From Cladocopium goreaui (taxonomy: Eukaryota > Sar > Dinophyceae > Suessiales > Symbiodiniaceae), in NCBI GenBank assembly GCA_947184155.2, contig CAMXCT020001679.1, positions 69,855 to 133,854 of the forward strand: a stretch of 64,000 bases of DNA. The letters run 5' to 3'. The notes under the pieces were generated by a model. That model ran no database searches and was not told the origin of the DNA. It saw only the letters and a list, made by a program, of their open reading frames with translations. A program made the translations under genes and the position numbers. Of the stretch, positions 1 to 13,262 are shown piece after piece. Position 1 is the stretch's first letter. Each line of letters begins with the position of its first letter.

Positions 1-1035
1 TCCTTAGGTATGGTGGTGTACCATGGAATTCGGAGGCACCCAAATGCACCTCTTGTGAAAGCGAGAGAATAGTTGGCTATCTTTTCTCCTTGGAGCGGTT
101 TTAGCCAGCTCGAGGTTCACTCGTTTTGTGACAGGATGGTATGCTGTGGACATTTGTGCACATAGTGCAGCCTGAGTTCAGAGGCCGAGCGCGAGTTTAA
201 AAGGTAGGGCTATGCTGATTGGAACAACTTGGAATTGAACTGTCTTGGGACAGAAATTCTGAGAGCATTGTGAAGCTTGCGTTGTGTCGAGAGTGAAAGC
301 GGATGCTTTCCAGACATGTTTACATGTTGTCAGTAGGTTAAAGGTATTTGAAGTTTTCATGGGTCTCTCAATGACGATGGCGAGAGCAACGTTCTTGAAG
401 GCATTCAGAACTTGGAGTTGCTAACAGATCTGAGGGAGACATCATGAAGAAAGGTTGATGTTGTTTTGATTGGACTTGATGTTGTTGGACATGGTTTGAA
501 CTAGTATGTTCATGTCTTGATGTCTGCGTTCTCGTGTTCTGTTTTGGAGTTTACCCATGTATATGTGTTTCAGTAAGTTTGTCATGGCACATGATGAGAA
601 CCTGGGAAGAATCTCAGACGGAATCTGAGTCTAACTAATTGGAAAATCTTCCGGGGGAATCTGATGCCATGATTGCAGACACATTACACTTTCATGTCAT
701 GATATGGACTTAAACAAGATATATCACACCTTCGAGATCATTAGGATGGATCAGACGTTGAAAGGGGGATAGCGAGCATGGTGCCGATCTTAGCTAGTCT
801 GAACCCTGACTGTGAACGATTTTCATTCAGAGCGTTTTGAATTCGTTGTGCAGTGACTGTGAACTTTACTTCACTTGCTTTGAATTTGAGATGGGTTGCA
901 TGAGTGATATTATTTCACTTTCGTTTTCTTTTCATACGCCTGCCTTGTACGCGAAGGTGCGGATTAGCTGAAACAGTTGGCCTTTGTTTTCGCGTTGACT
1001 CCGATCGTGTGACGTTAGGTTTCGTCTTGGGTCTC
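1..1035. other. Unassigned DNA upstream of the 1.07-kb satellite
   Basis: I see no convincing coding region, RNA gene or mobile-element end here. The only open frames are short and lack recognisable motifs. The sequence joins the first satellite copy at about 1036, where the pre-junction sequence differs from that preceding copies 2 and 3. Confidence 0.5.
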
Positions 1036-3500
1036 GTGTGTGTGTGTGTAACATCTGAATAGATGTAAAACTTCTTTTCTCTCTCTTTTTCTTCCTTTGT
1101 CCTCTCCCTTTCTAATTCTAAATTAAATTTAATGCAGGGGGGTGCAGAGCACAGTGGAGACTGCACCCAACGAAGCTATCCACTTGTGCTGGAAGCAGAG
1201 TCTGATCAACTCTGTGTACCTGCAAAATTTGGTTTCAACTGTTGATCAAGCTGTACTTCATGTGACTCCTTTATTAATCTAACGATCTAGGCTGGTTTGC
1301 ATGTTTCAGGATTCAGTTCCTGACGGATCATATAATGATCCATTCTTGTCTAGTGTGATTTCCATGGTGGCTCCGACATGGTGTCATGGAGCCATTTGAG
1401 GCAACCCTCTTCAGGGTGAGTGTTGACAGTCCTGAATTCTGAATTCACACATTTTAATTTAGTAATTCGTTTAAGTAAAGTGCAACAGTCAGCCTTTCGG
1501 TTTTGCACCTCTTTCAAGAGTCCCGCTGCTCCTGCGGTCCCTTGTGAAACCTGTGGAATGCATTCCTTACAGAGTGAAGTCGTTCTGAACCGCCAGAAAC
1601 TCCATTTTTATTGCTGTAGCCACTTTTGCAGCGTCATTGCATCATGTCACGACATTTGAATCAGGCAGGCACACGTCTTGCAGGTGTGGTGATTCTTTCT
1701 CTTGATGGTTGTCTGGTGAGGTTAAACATTTTGTGCATCTAATTCGATGGAACTTGGAAGCTGTTTTATGCCATTGCGGCACGACTTGACCACGGTCCCG
1801 GTGCAGGGAGTAATCGCACGACATTTTAGGCATTTAGGGACTGAATCCTGTTTATAATTAATTGTTTTGGTTTTCCTGTCGGTCATCAACTAGTCCCCCA
1901 TTTGGTCCCTAATTCTCCCCGCGTGCCTCTCCGTAATGTGTCGTGGGGTTTAGGTGTGTGCGCTGTTTTTGTCAGGTCCGTTTCGCCGTGTAGGTTGGTT
2001 CCGGAGGTCCGTCTGTTCCCCTCCCCCCCCTGCGCTGTTTTTGGCCGTTTGCCCTTCGTGTGTCCGCTTTTTTCTTCCTCTTGCCTTTCAGGGTTGACCC
2101 GGCTCCGGCCGGGTGTGTGTGTGTAACATCTGAATAGATGTAAAACTTCTTTTCTCTCTCTTTTTCTTCCTTTGTCCTCTCCCTTTCTAATTCTAAATTA
2201 AATTTAATGCAGGGGGGTGCAGAGCACAGTGGAGACTGCACCCAACGAAGCTATCCACTTGTGCTGGAAGCAGAGTCTGATCAACTCTGTGTACCTGCAA
2301 AATTTGGTTTCAACTGTTGATCAAGCTGTACTTCATGTGACTCCTTTATTAATCTAACGATCTAGGCTGGTTTGCATGTTTCAGGATTCAGTTCCTGACG
2401 GATCATATAATGATCCATTCTTGTCTAGTGTGATTTCCATGGTGGCTCCGACATGGTGCCATGGAGCCATTTGAGGCAACCCTCTTCAGGGTGAGTGTTG
2501 GCAGTCCTGAATTCTGAATTCACACATTTTAATTTAGTAATTCGTTTAAGTAAAGTGCAACAGTCAGCCTTTCGGTTTTGCACCTCTTTCAAGAGTCCCG
2601 CTGCTCCTGCGGTCCCTTGTGAAACCTGTGGAATGCATTCCTTACAGAGTGAAGTCGTTCTGAACCGCCAGAAACTCCATTTTTATTGCTGTAGCCACTT
2701 TTGCAGCGTCATTGCATCATGTCACGACATTTGAATCAGGCAGGCACACGTCTTGCAGGTGTGGTGATTCTTTCTCTTGATGGTTGTCTGGTGAGGTTAA
2801 ACATTTTGTGCATCTAATTCGATGGAACTTGGAAGCTGTTTTATGCCATTGCGGCACGACTTGACCACGGTCCCGGTGCAGGGAATAATCGCACGACATT
2901 TTAGGCATTTAGGGACTGAATCCTGTTTATAATTACTTGTTTTGGTTTTGTCGGCATCAACTAGTCCCCCATTGGTCCCTAATTCTCCCCGCGTGCCTCT
3001 CCGTAATGTGTCGTGGGGTTTAGGTGTGTGCGCTGTTTTTGTCAGGTCCGTTTCGCCGTGTAGGTTGGTTCCGGAGGTCCGTCTGTTCCCCTCCCCCCCC
3101 TGCGCTGTTTTTGGCCGTTTGCCCTTCGTGTGTCCGCTTTTTTCTTCCTCTTGCCTTTCAGGGTTGACCCGGCTCCGGCCGGGTGTGTGTGTGTAACATC
3201 TGAATAGATGTAAAACTTCTTTTCTCTCTCTTTTTCTTCCTTTGTCCTCTCCCTTTCTAATTCTAAATTAAATTTAATGCAGGGGGGTGCAGAGCACAGT
3301 GGAGACTGCACCCAACGAAGCTATCCACTTGTGCTGGAAGCAGAGTCTGATCAACTCTGTGTACCTGCAAAATTTGGTTTCAACTGTTGATCAAGCTGTA
3401 CTTCATGTGACTCCTTTATTAATCTAACGATCTAGGCTGGTTTGCATGTTTCAGGATTCAGTTCCTGACGGATCATATAATGATCCATTCTTGTCTAGTG
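1036..3500. repeat. Tandem repeat, unit about 1.07 kb, 2.3 copies
   Basis: Copy 1 runs from about 1036 to 2110, copy 2 from 2111 to 3182, and copy 3 is cut at about 3500. Each starts with a (GT)n run and 'aacatctgaatagatg'. A long pyrimidine tract ending in an AG dinucleotide follows, which resembles a 3' splice site. Each full copy carries a hairpin (stem TGGCTCC/GGAGCCA, at about 1370-1396 and 2444-2470) and a second one with stem GGATCAT/ATGATCC. Copies 1 and 2 differ at only a few bases. Short open frames recur in every copy because the DNA is the same; I do not regard them as genes. Confidence 0.9.
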
Positions 3501-3518
3501 TGTGTGTTTGTTTTGTCC

Positions 3519-5701
<2,183 letters not shown>

Positions 5702-6220
5702 AATGAAACAACAATCCCAGTATGGTCAGCAGAAGGTCGTTTTACTCTGGAAGCTTTCAGTGACAGCTCATGGGCTGATTGCCGAACAACAAGAAGGAGC
5801 ACAAGCTCTGGCCTCATTTTCTTGAATGGAGCCCTGGTTACGAGCATATGCAGGACTCAGGCTTCAGTGGCACTTTCAAGCTGTGAACTTTACGCTGCAA
5901 ATGGATTGATGGTGGAATGCATCCTTTTATCCCGTTTGTGCAAGTTCCTAGCTGGTAATGAAAGTGAGACAAGCAATGAGGTGGTGCAACAGAGGCTTTT
6001 CATGGATTCGTCTTCGGCATTAGCATTGATCCGCAGAACTGGAACAGGGAGATTGAAACACATCCAGATCAAGCAGTTTTATTTGCAAAATTTGCTGCGG
6101 ACTGGTGTATTTTTCAGTTTTCAAAATCAGTACCAAAATCAACCCTGGAGATCTCAACACGAAACGTCTCAGTGGAGAACGCAGGAAGTTCTTGGGAAGA
6201 CTCATTGGACATCGCTCGTG
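5702..6220 (+). pseudogene. Copia-type RNase H fragment (Copia A)
   Basis: This is the C-terminal RNase H of a Copia polyprotein. RNase H removes the RNA strand during reverse transcription. The frame from 5702 reads FSDSSWADCRTTRRSTSS, then SVALSSCELYAANG, then FMDSSSALALIRR. These match the intact-domain Copia at 44.2-44.7 kb (FSDSSWGDDRSTRRSTSS, VALSSCEAELYAAN). Two codons are missing after SSCE. A frameshift near 6110 is needed to reach FKISTKINPGDLNTKRL, the counterpart of HKISTKMNPADLGTKKL. A stop codon lies directly upstream and no RT precedes it. It is a dead fragment, and the tail expected next is present in inverted orientation. Confidence 0.85.
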
Positions 6221-7165
6221 TGAATGTTGCAGCAGCTTCCCAATCTCCTTGTTCTTCAGCTTGAGCGCGTCGGTTTTGCAACGAAGCCAGCGCATTCTGA
6301 AGTCGAAGTTGGTTGGCCTGAGAAAAGGCCAGCATTCGGTCATGATCATGTTCATCTCTATCTCCAAAGTGGATTGTCGCCCACTCACTGGATCGGAGAT
6401 TCCCCCTGATCTGACTCCAAATAGCGTCTCCTGCGATCTTCTTGAGTTTCTTCATCCATGTTGATGTCTTCGTCCAGCTCAGACTCTCGAACTGCACAAT
6501 CAACTTGATGACCATTGAGATTTGGGGTTCCACATAAGGTTCTTCCAATGCTGCAAGCGCTCTAACTGGGTACTGGCCACCAGTCAGATACTCGTCCAAA
6601 CTCTCGTAGACACCCTCCATGTCGGTCATGAAGTCACCTTGCTGATTGGATTCCCTAAACCTGTCATGCAAATAACAGATCTCTCGGCGAAGCATCCACC
6701 AGGCTAGCTGATCAGCAATCGAAACCTGCAAGCCATCAATGCCGGAGCATGGCGAATTGTCACCACCCGTATCCATTCGTATCGCTTCCAAATGACAGGT
6801 CCTGATAGGAGAAATACCACTCCAGCAACCAATAAAAGCGTTCCCATGATCTGCGCCACCAGGAAGACAAACTTCATGACATAGTATGTGCAGCCGGTAC
6901 TTGTAGCAACTGTCCATTCTGCCAGTGTCCACAAAACCAGTTGCACGCCATCGCTGTTGGTCTCATCCACGTCTCCACCTGTCACAGATCCATGATCCAA
7001 AGGGACAAGGACCTTGCTCCGAGATTCCAGGTCATGGTGTTGACGTTCATGGCGCTGTTGGCGCTGGTGGCAGCTGATGGTGGTGGCAACGACCAACTTG
7101 GGGCGCTTGGCATGGCTGAGTCCTTTGTGAACATGCCTGAGGAACCCGAGGCTGAAGATCGCCAC
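6215..7165 (-). pseudogene. Inverted Copia C-terminal tail (membrane segment plus UVR-like helices)
   Basis: Read on the minus strand, an N-terminal part holds one strong hydrophobic segment (about 6886-6800; YYVMKFVFLVAQIMGTLLLV). A frameshift near 6780 leads into a helical domain and then a charged helical hairpin with LQNRRAQAEEQGDWEAAA at about 6290-6230. The same order (membrane helix, helical region, hairpin with LQSRATRYEELGDHEAAE) forms the tail of the Copia polyprotein at 44.9-45.9 kb. The plus-strand Copia A RNase H stops exactly where this antisense tail ends. I infer a local inversion of the tail after RNase H. Function is unknown; similarity in the middle part is weak. Confidence 0.55.
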
Positions 7166-7558
7166 ATGGTAGGCTGCAGAAAATTCGAAGCCTATGATTT
7201 AGGCGATGCTGGACGTCATGGAGAAGGTCAACAAGGAGTTCAGCAAACGATATGGACAGGTATGCATACATGGACAAGTACAACAAATGGATGGATGAAT
7301 GTGATCACATGGAAAAGTACAACAAGCCCATGGACAAGCCTAGGCAGTGAAAGAGATAGCAGTCAAAGAGATATGGCATGGGCATGCGTACGCAGAAGTT
7401 GGAGTGAGATGGTGCACCAGACTGGCAAGTGGTACAGTCTTGACAATGGAGAAGCCTGGAACTTGGTGAACGAGAACTTGGTAAAAGAGATTGAGCCCAA
7501 TGACAAGCACGGCAATTTGAACCACTTCTTGGAGATGAATGAGATGAATGAGTAGGAC
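7166..7558 (+). other. Degenerate coding-like stretch upstream of a split reading frame
   Basis: Several plus-strand frames show gene-like composition, for example MDKYNKWMDECDHMEKYNK near 7270 and KWYSLDNGEAWNLVNENL near 7430. They are separated by frameshifts and a stop at 7553-7555. The frame at 7559 may continue the same gene. I recognise no family. Confidence 0.3.
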
Positions 7559-7774
7559 ATGATGGACTATGAGCAGCACTTGGTGTTCGACAAGTTCAAG
7601 GTGTTCGATGGAGCATGGTTCTTGGTGAACATCAACGACAAGCTTGGCTTTGCACATTGCTTGGACTACATCGACCTCAAGATCTTCGAGCATCACTACA
7701 TGAACAACTACGTGGACACGGTCTTCAATGGTTGGCAGTGCTTGGTGAAGTATGTCTTCAAGGTCAGTATCTTG
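7559..7774 (+). pseudogene. 5' part of an unknown reading frame split by element E1
   Basis: This 72-codon stretch (begins MMDYEQHLVFDKFKVFDG, ends VKYVFKVSIL) runs straight into the left end of element E1. On the other side of E1, at 38582, the same reading phase continues for another 117 codons including the stop. Together they would make a 188-residue protein of unknown family. It ends 13 bp before the ATG of the Copia Gag at 38946, so it may be a leader frame of that Copia family or a host gene. No start-codon evidence decides 7559; the true start may lie upstream in a broken region. Confidence 0.5.
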
Positions 7775-8253
7775 CATCATTGGGCTTGCCCAATGTGTCT
7801 ATGCGGAACTCTGCGTTGGTCGGGTGGTGGTGGGGTTGTGGAAGGTCTCTTGCCAAGTTGGAAGTTCCACTTCTAAACTTCCTTCCTTTCGGTCCAGTTG
7901 GACATTCTTGCAATTCACTGGCAACGTTTATTTCTTCAGGCTGATGACGTTTCAATTTGGATGTCTTGGATTTTCAGTTTTCGAATTGGCAGTTGCTTTC
8001 CAGTGCGTTGAGTTCTTTTCAGTCGCTGCTTCATTTTCGATGTGTTGATTTTCTGTGCTGTCATTTTCACAGTTTGATTTGATCTGCTCCTGAATGTCTC
8101 GACAGTTCATGGTTTTACGATTCAAGTTTATTTTCAGTGATGTGGCATTTCGACAAATTCTTGCAGGTTCACTCAAACATTGCGTTGTCACTTCATTGGA
8201 GTTCAAGGTCATTACGTATTCTCTGAAGCTCTGGCTTTGAAATTTTCTGAAGG
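7775..8253. repeat. E1 repeat A1
   Basis: 479 bp, also present at 37861-38339 with one mismatch noticed (7969 region, ttgg versus tcgg). It begins with catcattgggcttgccc. It is the left terminal repeat of E1 and probably holds the promoter. Confidence 0.93.
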
Positions 8254-8320
8254 TAGTGGGGCGCTTTGCCTTTCCAACAAATGGTTGGACGTAGGTAGGT
8301 AGGGAGCCGGCTCCGGCGCC

Positions 8321-9088
8321 ATGGAAGAGTGGTGGCCCAATTTGAATGAAGGGATTCTTTCTCATTTGCAGCGGGTTTTCGTGACTCCTCTTCGTTTAGA
8401 TGCTGCTTTTGACAATGATGAAGAAATTGCCATTTTACTCGAATCCGAATTCCCTGACATTCTTCCTGAAGATGTGCTGGATTCAGTTGCAGTCTTGTCA
8501 CAGTGGAAGGAGGAGATGGCCAGGCCTTTGAAGCGCGCACGTGCAGGCTCACCCGTACAAGTGCAATTTGCATACTTGAGATGCATGTCAAACAGAAGCA
8601 GAAGAGATACAGAGAAGATCCTGCTGATGCTCGGACAAAGAGGTATGAATCGGAGCGCAGGAAGTACTCGAATTTGCTGGCTCAGATCATCATCCAAGCC
8701 GGGCTCCCTATCGCTGAGCTTGTGAGAACGCTGGAGGACCCTCGGAGTGGCTGGTTGCATTTGTTTGCTGCAAGGCGTGGGAACACCCTGAAGAATAGTT
8801 ACAAAGTTTGGAAGCCGTTTGAACAGTGGTTGGAATGGAACCGTGGGTACCTTTATCCCAAAGGGGTCAGGGATGCCATCGACTATTTGCAGCATAGAGT
8901 GGATGACGGTTGTGGGAAGACAGTTCCGCAATCATTGCATGCGGCCATTTCTTTGATCGAACAGCTCGGGAGAGTCCCCAGTGATGTCAGGATCTCAGAG
9001 GATCCATTGTGGATTGGACACATCAAGTCCTGGGCGGCGGAGTTGGCAGAAGATGCAGCACCCAGGAAGCCTGCTGAGATGTATACAG
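8321..9088 (+). pseudogene. E1 tyrosine recombinase, N-terminal part (broken)
   Basis: Begins MEEWWPNLNEGILSHLQRVF. A frameshift near 8590 moves the reading to KRYESERRKYSNLLAQIIIQ and a helical domain (GWLHLFAARRGNTLKNSYKV, WKPFEQWLEWNRGYLYP) that fits the core-binding (SAM-like) domain of phage-type integrases. The domain matches the layout of E3's YR (TTLWRFHNWSIDNGLG, then YRYLQFLKE). At codon phase GTATACAG the gene is cut by transposon T1. The catalytic half resumes at 11525. If T1 is removed at its 8-bp duplication, the frame 8503-9088 plus 11533-12758 is open for 603 codons. Start at 8321 is chosen because it follows A1 and precedes an acidic N-terminal region; this is uncertain. Confidence 0.75.
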
Positions 9089-9124
9089 TTATGACATTCT
9101 TACAGCCACAGCCTGAGGGTTCCA

Positions 9125-9400
9125 AATATTTATTTTTATCAAAAAATTATCCCATCACCTGTTGAAAAATTATCCCTAGTACGTTTTGGAAATATCAAAA
9201 AAATATCACAGCTTGTGTTGGAAATATCAAAAAATTATCCCAAGTATGTGTTGGAATTATCAGAAATTTATCCCATGTATGTGTTGAATTTATTAACAAT
9301 TTATCCCCTGTATGTGTTCGAATTATCAAAGAATTATCCGAAGTATATATTGGAATTATTAAACATTTATCCCGAGTATGTCTTGGTTGCAATGTTAACT
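9125..9400. repeat. T1 subterminal tandem repeat, about 30-37 bp
   Basis: Imperfect units of the form 'ttggaattatcaaaaaattatccc..agtatgtg' repeat about seven times. A looser set of 'gataattctggaa..' units lies near the other end (11270-11440), partly complementary to these. Confidence 0.75.
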
Positions 9401-9450
9401 ATTACAAAAATAAAACTGGATAGCGACAGATTACCTGTTGGCGGCTGGGG

Positions 9451-11092
9451 TGCCCAAAGTCCATGTACATTGCAGCCTTGCGCTGTTCAAACCTTGGGAG
9501 AGTCACCTTCAGCACGTTTGCCAGGATGATTTGCTGACAAAGAAATTTTCGTAGGATGGAGGCTGGTGTCCTGAGAGGACAAACAGAATGATAAAAAAAT
9601 GATAATTTTTTCAGAATGATAAAAACAATGATAAAAAAATGATAATTTTTTGATGATTTTTTGATGATTTTTGAAGGTTTTGCTTCAAAAGAGAAAATCA
9701 AGCAAAACCCTAGGAAATCATCAAAAAATCATCAAAAAATCATCGTTTTGCTTGAAAAAACAAAGAAAACTTGCCAAAATCTGGATGTTCATTGTTTTTC
9801 CAACAAAACGATGATTTTTTGATGATTTTTTGATAATTTTTTGATGATGTTTGAAGGTTTTGCTTCAAAAGAGAAAATCAAACAAAACCTAGGAAATCAT
9901 CAAAAAATCATCAAAAAATCATCGTTTGGCTTGAAAAAACCAAGAAAACTTGCCAAAATCTTGGATTTTCATTGTTTTTCCAGCAAAACGATGATTTTTT
10001 GATGATTTTTTGATGATTTTTGAAGGTTTTGTTTCAAAAGAGAAAATCAAACAAAACCTAGGAAATCATCAAAAAATCATCAAAAAATCATCGTTTTGCT
10101 TGAAAAAACCAAGAAAACTTGCCAAAATCTTGGATTTTCAAAATTTTTCCAGCAAAACGATGATTTTTTGATGAATCAAACAAAAAAACCTAGGAAATCA
10201 TCAAAAAATCATCAAAAAATCATCGTTTTGCTTGAAAAAACCAAGAAAACTTGCCAAAATCTTGGATTTTCAAAATTTTTCCAGCAAAACGATGATTTTT
10301 TGATGATTTTTTGATGATTTCCTAGGTTTTGTTTGATTTTCTCTTTTGAAGCAAAACCTTCAAAAATCATCAAAAAATTATCAAAAAATCATCGTTTTGC
10401 TGGAAAAACAATGAACATCCAAGATTTTGGCAAGTTTTCTTGTTTTTTTCAAGCAACCCGATGATTTTTTGATGATTTTTTGATGATTTTTTGATGATTT
10501 CCTAGGTTTTGTAAATCATCAAAAAATCATCAAAAAATCATCAAAAAATCATCGTTTTGCTGGAAAAACCTTGAAAAACCAAGATTTTGGCAAGTTTTCT
10601 GGGTTTTTTCAAGCAAAACGATGATTTTTTGATGATTTCCTAGGTTTTGTTTGATTTTCTCTTTTGAAGCAAAACCTTCAAAAATCATCAAAAAATCATC
10701 AAAAAATATCAAAAAATCATCAAAAAATCATCGTTTTGCTGGAAAAACCATGAAAATCCAAGATTTTGGCAAGTTTTCTTGGTTTTTTCAAGCAAAACGA
10801 TGATTTTTTGATGATTTGTTGATGATTTCCTAGGGTTTTGCTTGATTTTCTCTTTTGAAGCAAAACTTTCAAAAATCATCAAAAAATCATCAAAAAAATA
10901 TCATTTTTTTATCATTGTTTTTATCATTCTGAAAAAATTATCATTTTTTTATCATTCTGTTTGTCCTCTCAGGACACCAGCCTCCATCCTACGAAAATTT
11001 CTTTGTCAGCAAATCATCCTGGCAAACGTGCTGAAGGTGACTCTCCCAAGGTTTGAACAGCGCAAGGCTGCAATGTACATGGACTTTGGGCA
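9451..11092. repeat. T1 large inverted repeat, arms about 0.8 kb
   Basis: The left arm starts at 9451 with TGCCCAAAGTCCATGTACAT; the right arm ends at 11092 with its complement. The outer 130 bp of each arm are an almost perfect mirror copy. The inner parts are built from a roughly 180-bp unit containing 'tgatgattttttgatga' and 'gcttcaaaagagaaaatcaa', first in one orientation (9650-10310), then inverted (10315-10900). The right arm reads 'ttgtcctctcag' before an open frame, resembling a splice acceptor and exon. Confidence 0.85.
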
Positions 11093-11524
11093 CATGATGC
11101 CAAGACATCTAGAATCTAGAATCTAGATCTAATTGATTCTGCTATGGAGGTTGCCTTGCCCCATGGCCATATGTAGGGGTATTGAGGTTTTGAGGTTTTA
11201 ACCAAAACCTGGATGGACTTAGTACTTGGTAAGCTCGTATGGCTACTGTATGTGATACTAAAAATCAAATGGTGATAATTCTGGAAAGCTCAAATGATAA
11301 AAAGCATGATAATCCTGAAACGCTCATATGATTAAGAAATGATAATTCTTGAGCTGGGCAAGGATAAAAAAACAATAATTTTGGAAACCTTAAAGAACAA
11401 AAAATGATAATTGTTCTCAAACAGATGATGTTTTTTGATAATTTTGAGGAAGCCAAAATGATAAAAAAATGATAAAATAATTGTTTTTCAATTTCCAGCC
11501 CGTGGCTGGCCACGCAAGTCATAA

Positions 11525-12758
11525 GTATACAGTTGCAATGTTGATTTCTTTGGAGCTGACCATTGTTGACGAAGCTGAACAGCTGTACACCCGTGCACTC
11601 TCCTGGATTGTTTTGTGCATGGTCTGGGGGGCGATGAGATGTGATGACATGCAATCCGCATTGCCTCACAGGTCTGTTTTATCCAACTTTGGATTGCGTT
11701 TGGTCTTGGGGCGCTCGAAAACAACAGGCCCTGATAAGCCCCAGAAGGAGGTGTCGGTCCACGTGCTGAGGACCACTTCGTTGACTGGGGAGGATTGGCT
11801 GAAGGTGGGTTTTGACATTTGGTCTGCAGACCCTTTCAATTACAAGCGTGATTACATGGTGATGGAGCCCAACAAAGGATGGGATGGAGTGAAAAGGAAG
11901 TTCTTGGCCCCTGCTGGACTGAGCAGTGCAGTCTCCAAGCTCCTTGGAGGCCTTGCAGTCCCGCGGAGAACCGCCCTGGGCTGGGAACTGATGCCGGCCC
12001 AGCATTTGCTGCCGGATGGGCTTGAGTCATTTTTCAGTGGGCACAGTCCACGGAACTTTGTGACTTCGGTGGCTGCAGCCTTGGGTTTTTCCAAGGACGA
12101 GCGGGCATACCTTGGAAGATGGAGCATGGGGATGGTGTCCTCTGAGGAGTATGTGCGCACCTCCCGTCAGGTGATTTTCAAGATCCAGGAGGCCGTCAAC
12201 AAGTCCCTGGTTGATGGATCAGGGGACCCATTTTACGAAGATGAGACCATTGGCAAGCTTTGTGAGTTTGCCTCAGCATCTGGGGCAAATCCCAATCGAA
12301 TTAAGAAGAGGCACTCGGTGCTGGTGTATGGAGTACCTGGTGGATCTCCCTGTCTTGGTGGAGTTTACCCAACGCTTCAGGTGTTGCCGGAAGATTGGGA
12401 TGAGAATGATGACAGAGACGGCACCGAGATGGACCTGGCAGAAAAGGTCGCTTCGCATGCTGCAAAGGAGGCATTGGCATCACAGCATTTGGGGAAGTAT
12501 TTCATCACCATTTCTCGGAGGACAGCGCTCCGACGGTTGCACATGGCTGGATGTTTTGTGAAGCCCGATCGGTGCTGTGAAGTTTCTTTCATGGATGAGG
12601 TCCAGCAGGACTCTTTTGATGCAATCTGTCAGGCTTGCAAGAAGAGGATGATGGCTGAGTGTGGAAAGGACCCGCCAGAGATGTCCACATCCACGGCATC
12701 GTCTTCTTCGACGGCGTCAGTGCTCAGCGCCGGCGGTCAGCCAGTTGGAGAGAGTTAG
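11525..12758 (+). CDS. E1 tyrosine recombinase, catalytic domain
   Basis: This is the catalytic half of a phage-integrase-type YR, which would join circular element DNA to the genome through a covalent tyrosine link. Visible motifs in order: Arg I in WGAMRCDDMQS (codon 11637), a possible beta-hairpin Lys in LGRSKTTGPD, the HxxR box in SGHSPRNFVTS (His 12042, Arg 12051), a Trp/Arg box LGRWSMG, and the nucleophile Tyr in SSEEYVRTSR (12150). All key residues are present. The rest of the protein, about 200 residues of tail ending at 12758, is not recognised and contains a CxxC (CQACKKRM). It begins in phase with the N-terminal half once T1 is removed. Confidence 0.85.
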
Positions 12759-13262
12759 AACGCTTGCTTTGTTTCATTCAGGTTGCCCCTCTCTGGCTTC
12801 CAGTTTGGCTTAGATGGGCCATTGATCCAGTCGGCATTCTTCCATGGTGAGGAAAAACAGTGGCGGCTGTAGGTGTCAATCGTTTTCAGTTGAGACTGTC
12901 TTGCCAATTTGACACTTCAGTTTGCCATTCTGTCATTTCAGTTGCAACCACGTTTAGACGTGGTGAATTGTCATGGACTTGTATGTCCTTGCACATGGCT
13001 CAGACCTAAGGGTGCCATCCAGGTTTCAACAAGCACGTTAAGACGGGCTGTTACATGTGCATTCCATTTTTCAATTATTGGTCTCTTTTTGCATTTTCCT
13101 CAGCTTGTGCTTTCATTTCAGTTTCAACTGTCAGGGCTAATTGGATTCAGGTTTCAGTTGTTTGGCTTGGACCTCAATCGGCGTTTTAATGTCGCTTTTG
13201 CAGTTGGTTGTTGCACATTGTAGGATCCTTCAACTGCTCTAGGGCCTCCTGTCACGGTCGCA
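12759..13262. other. E1 spacer between YR and Gag
   Basis: About 500 bp rich in 'ttcagttt' motifs, like the A repeat of E1. No gene is visible. It may carry the leader of the downstream Gag transcript. Confidence 0.5.

Larger units (their letters stand above)
9089..11524. mobile_element. T1: foldback-like DNA transposon inserted in the E1 YR gene
   Basis: Flanked by 8-bp direct repeats GTATACAG (9081-9088 and 11525-11532). Its ends begin TTATGAC and finish GTCATAA, a perfect 7-bp inverted terminus. Further in, both ends share an imperfect CAGCCAC match. The 2436 bp hold no transposase. Inside are AT-rich subterminal repeats and a very large inverted repeat. An 8-bp duplication fits hAT-like transposition, and also some intron-generating elements known in protists. 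A TT at the left boundary instead of GT argues against simple splicing at the exact ends. Confidence 0.72.

Noticed and set aside
915..3311. Recurrent 79-89 codon frames in the 1.07-kb satellite
   Set aside because: They recur only because the DNA is duplicated. They show no domain, and two strands and several frames are open at once.
9089..11524. T1 as an ordinary spliceosomal intron
   Set aside because: The exact ends start with TT rather than GT, and the 8-bp duplication with inverted ends explains the insertion better. Splicing from internal sites is not excluded.
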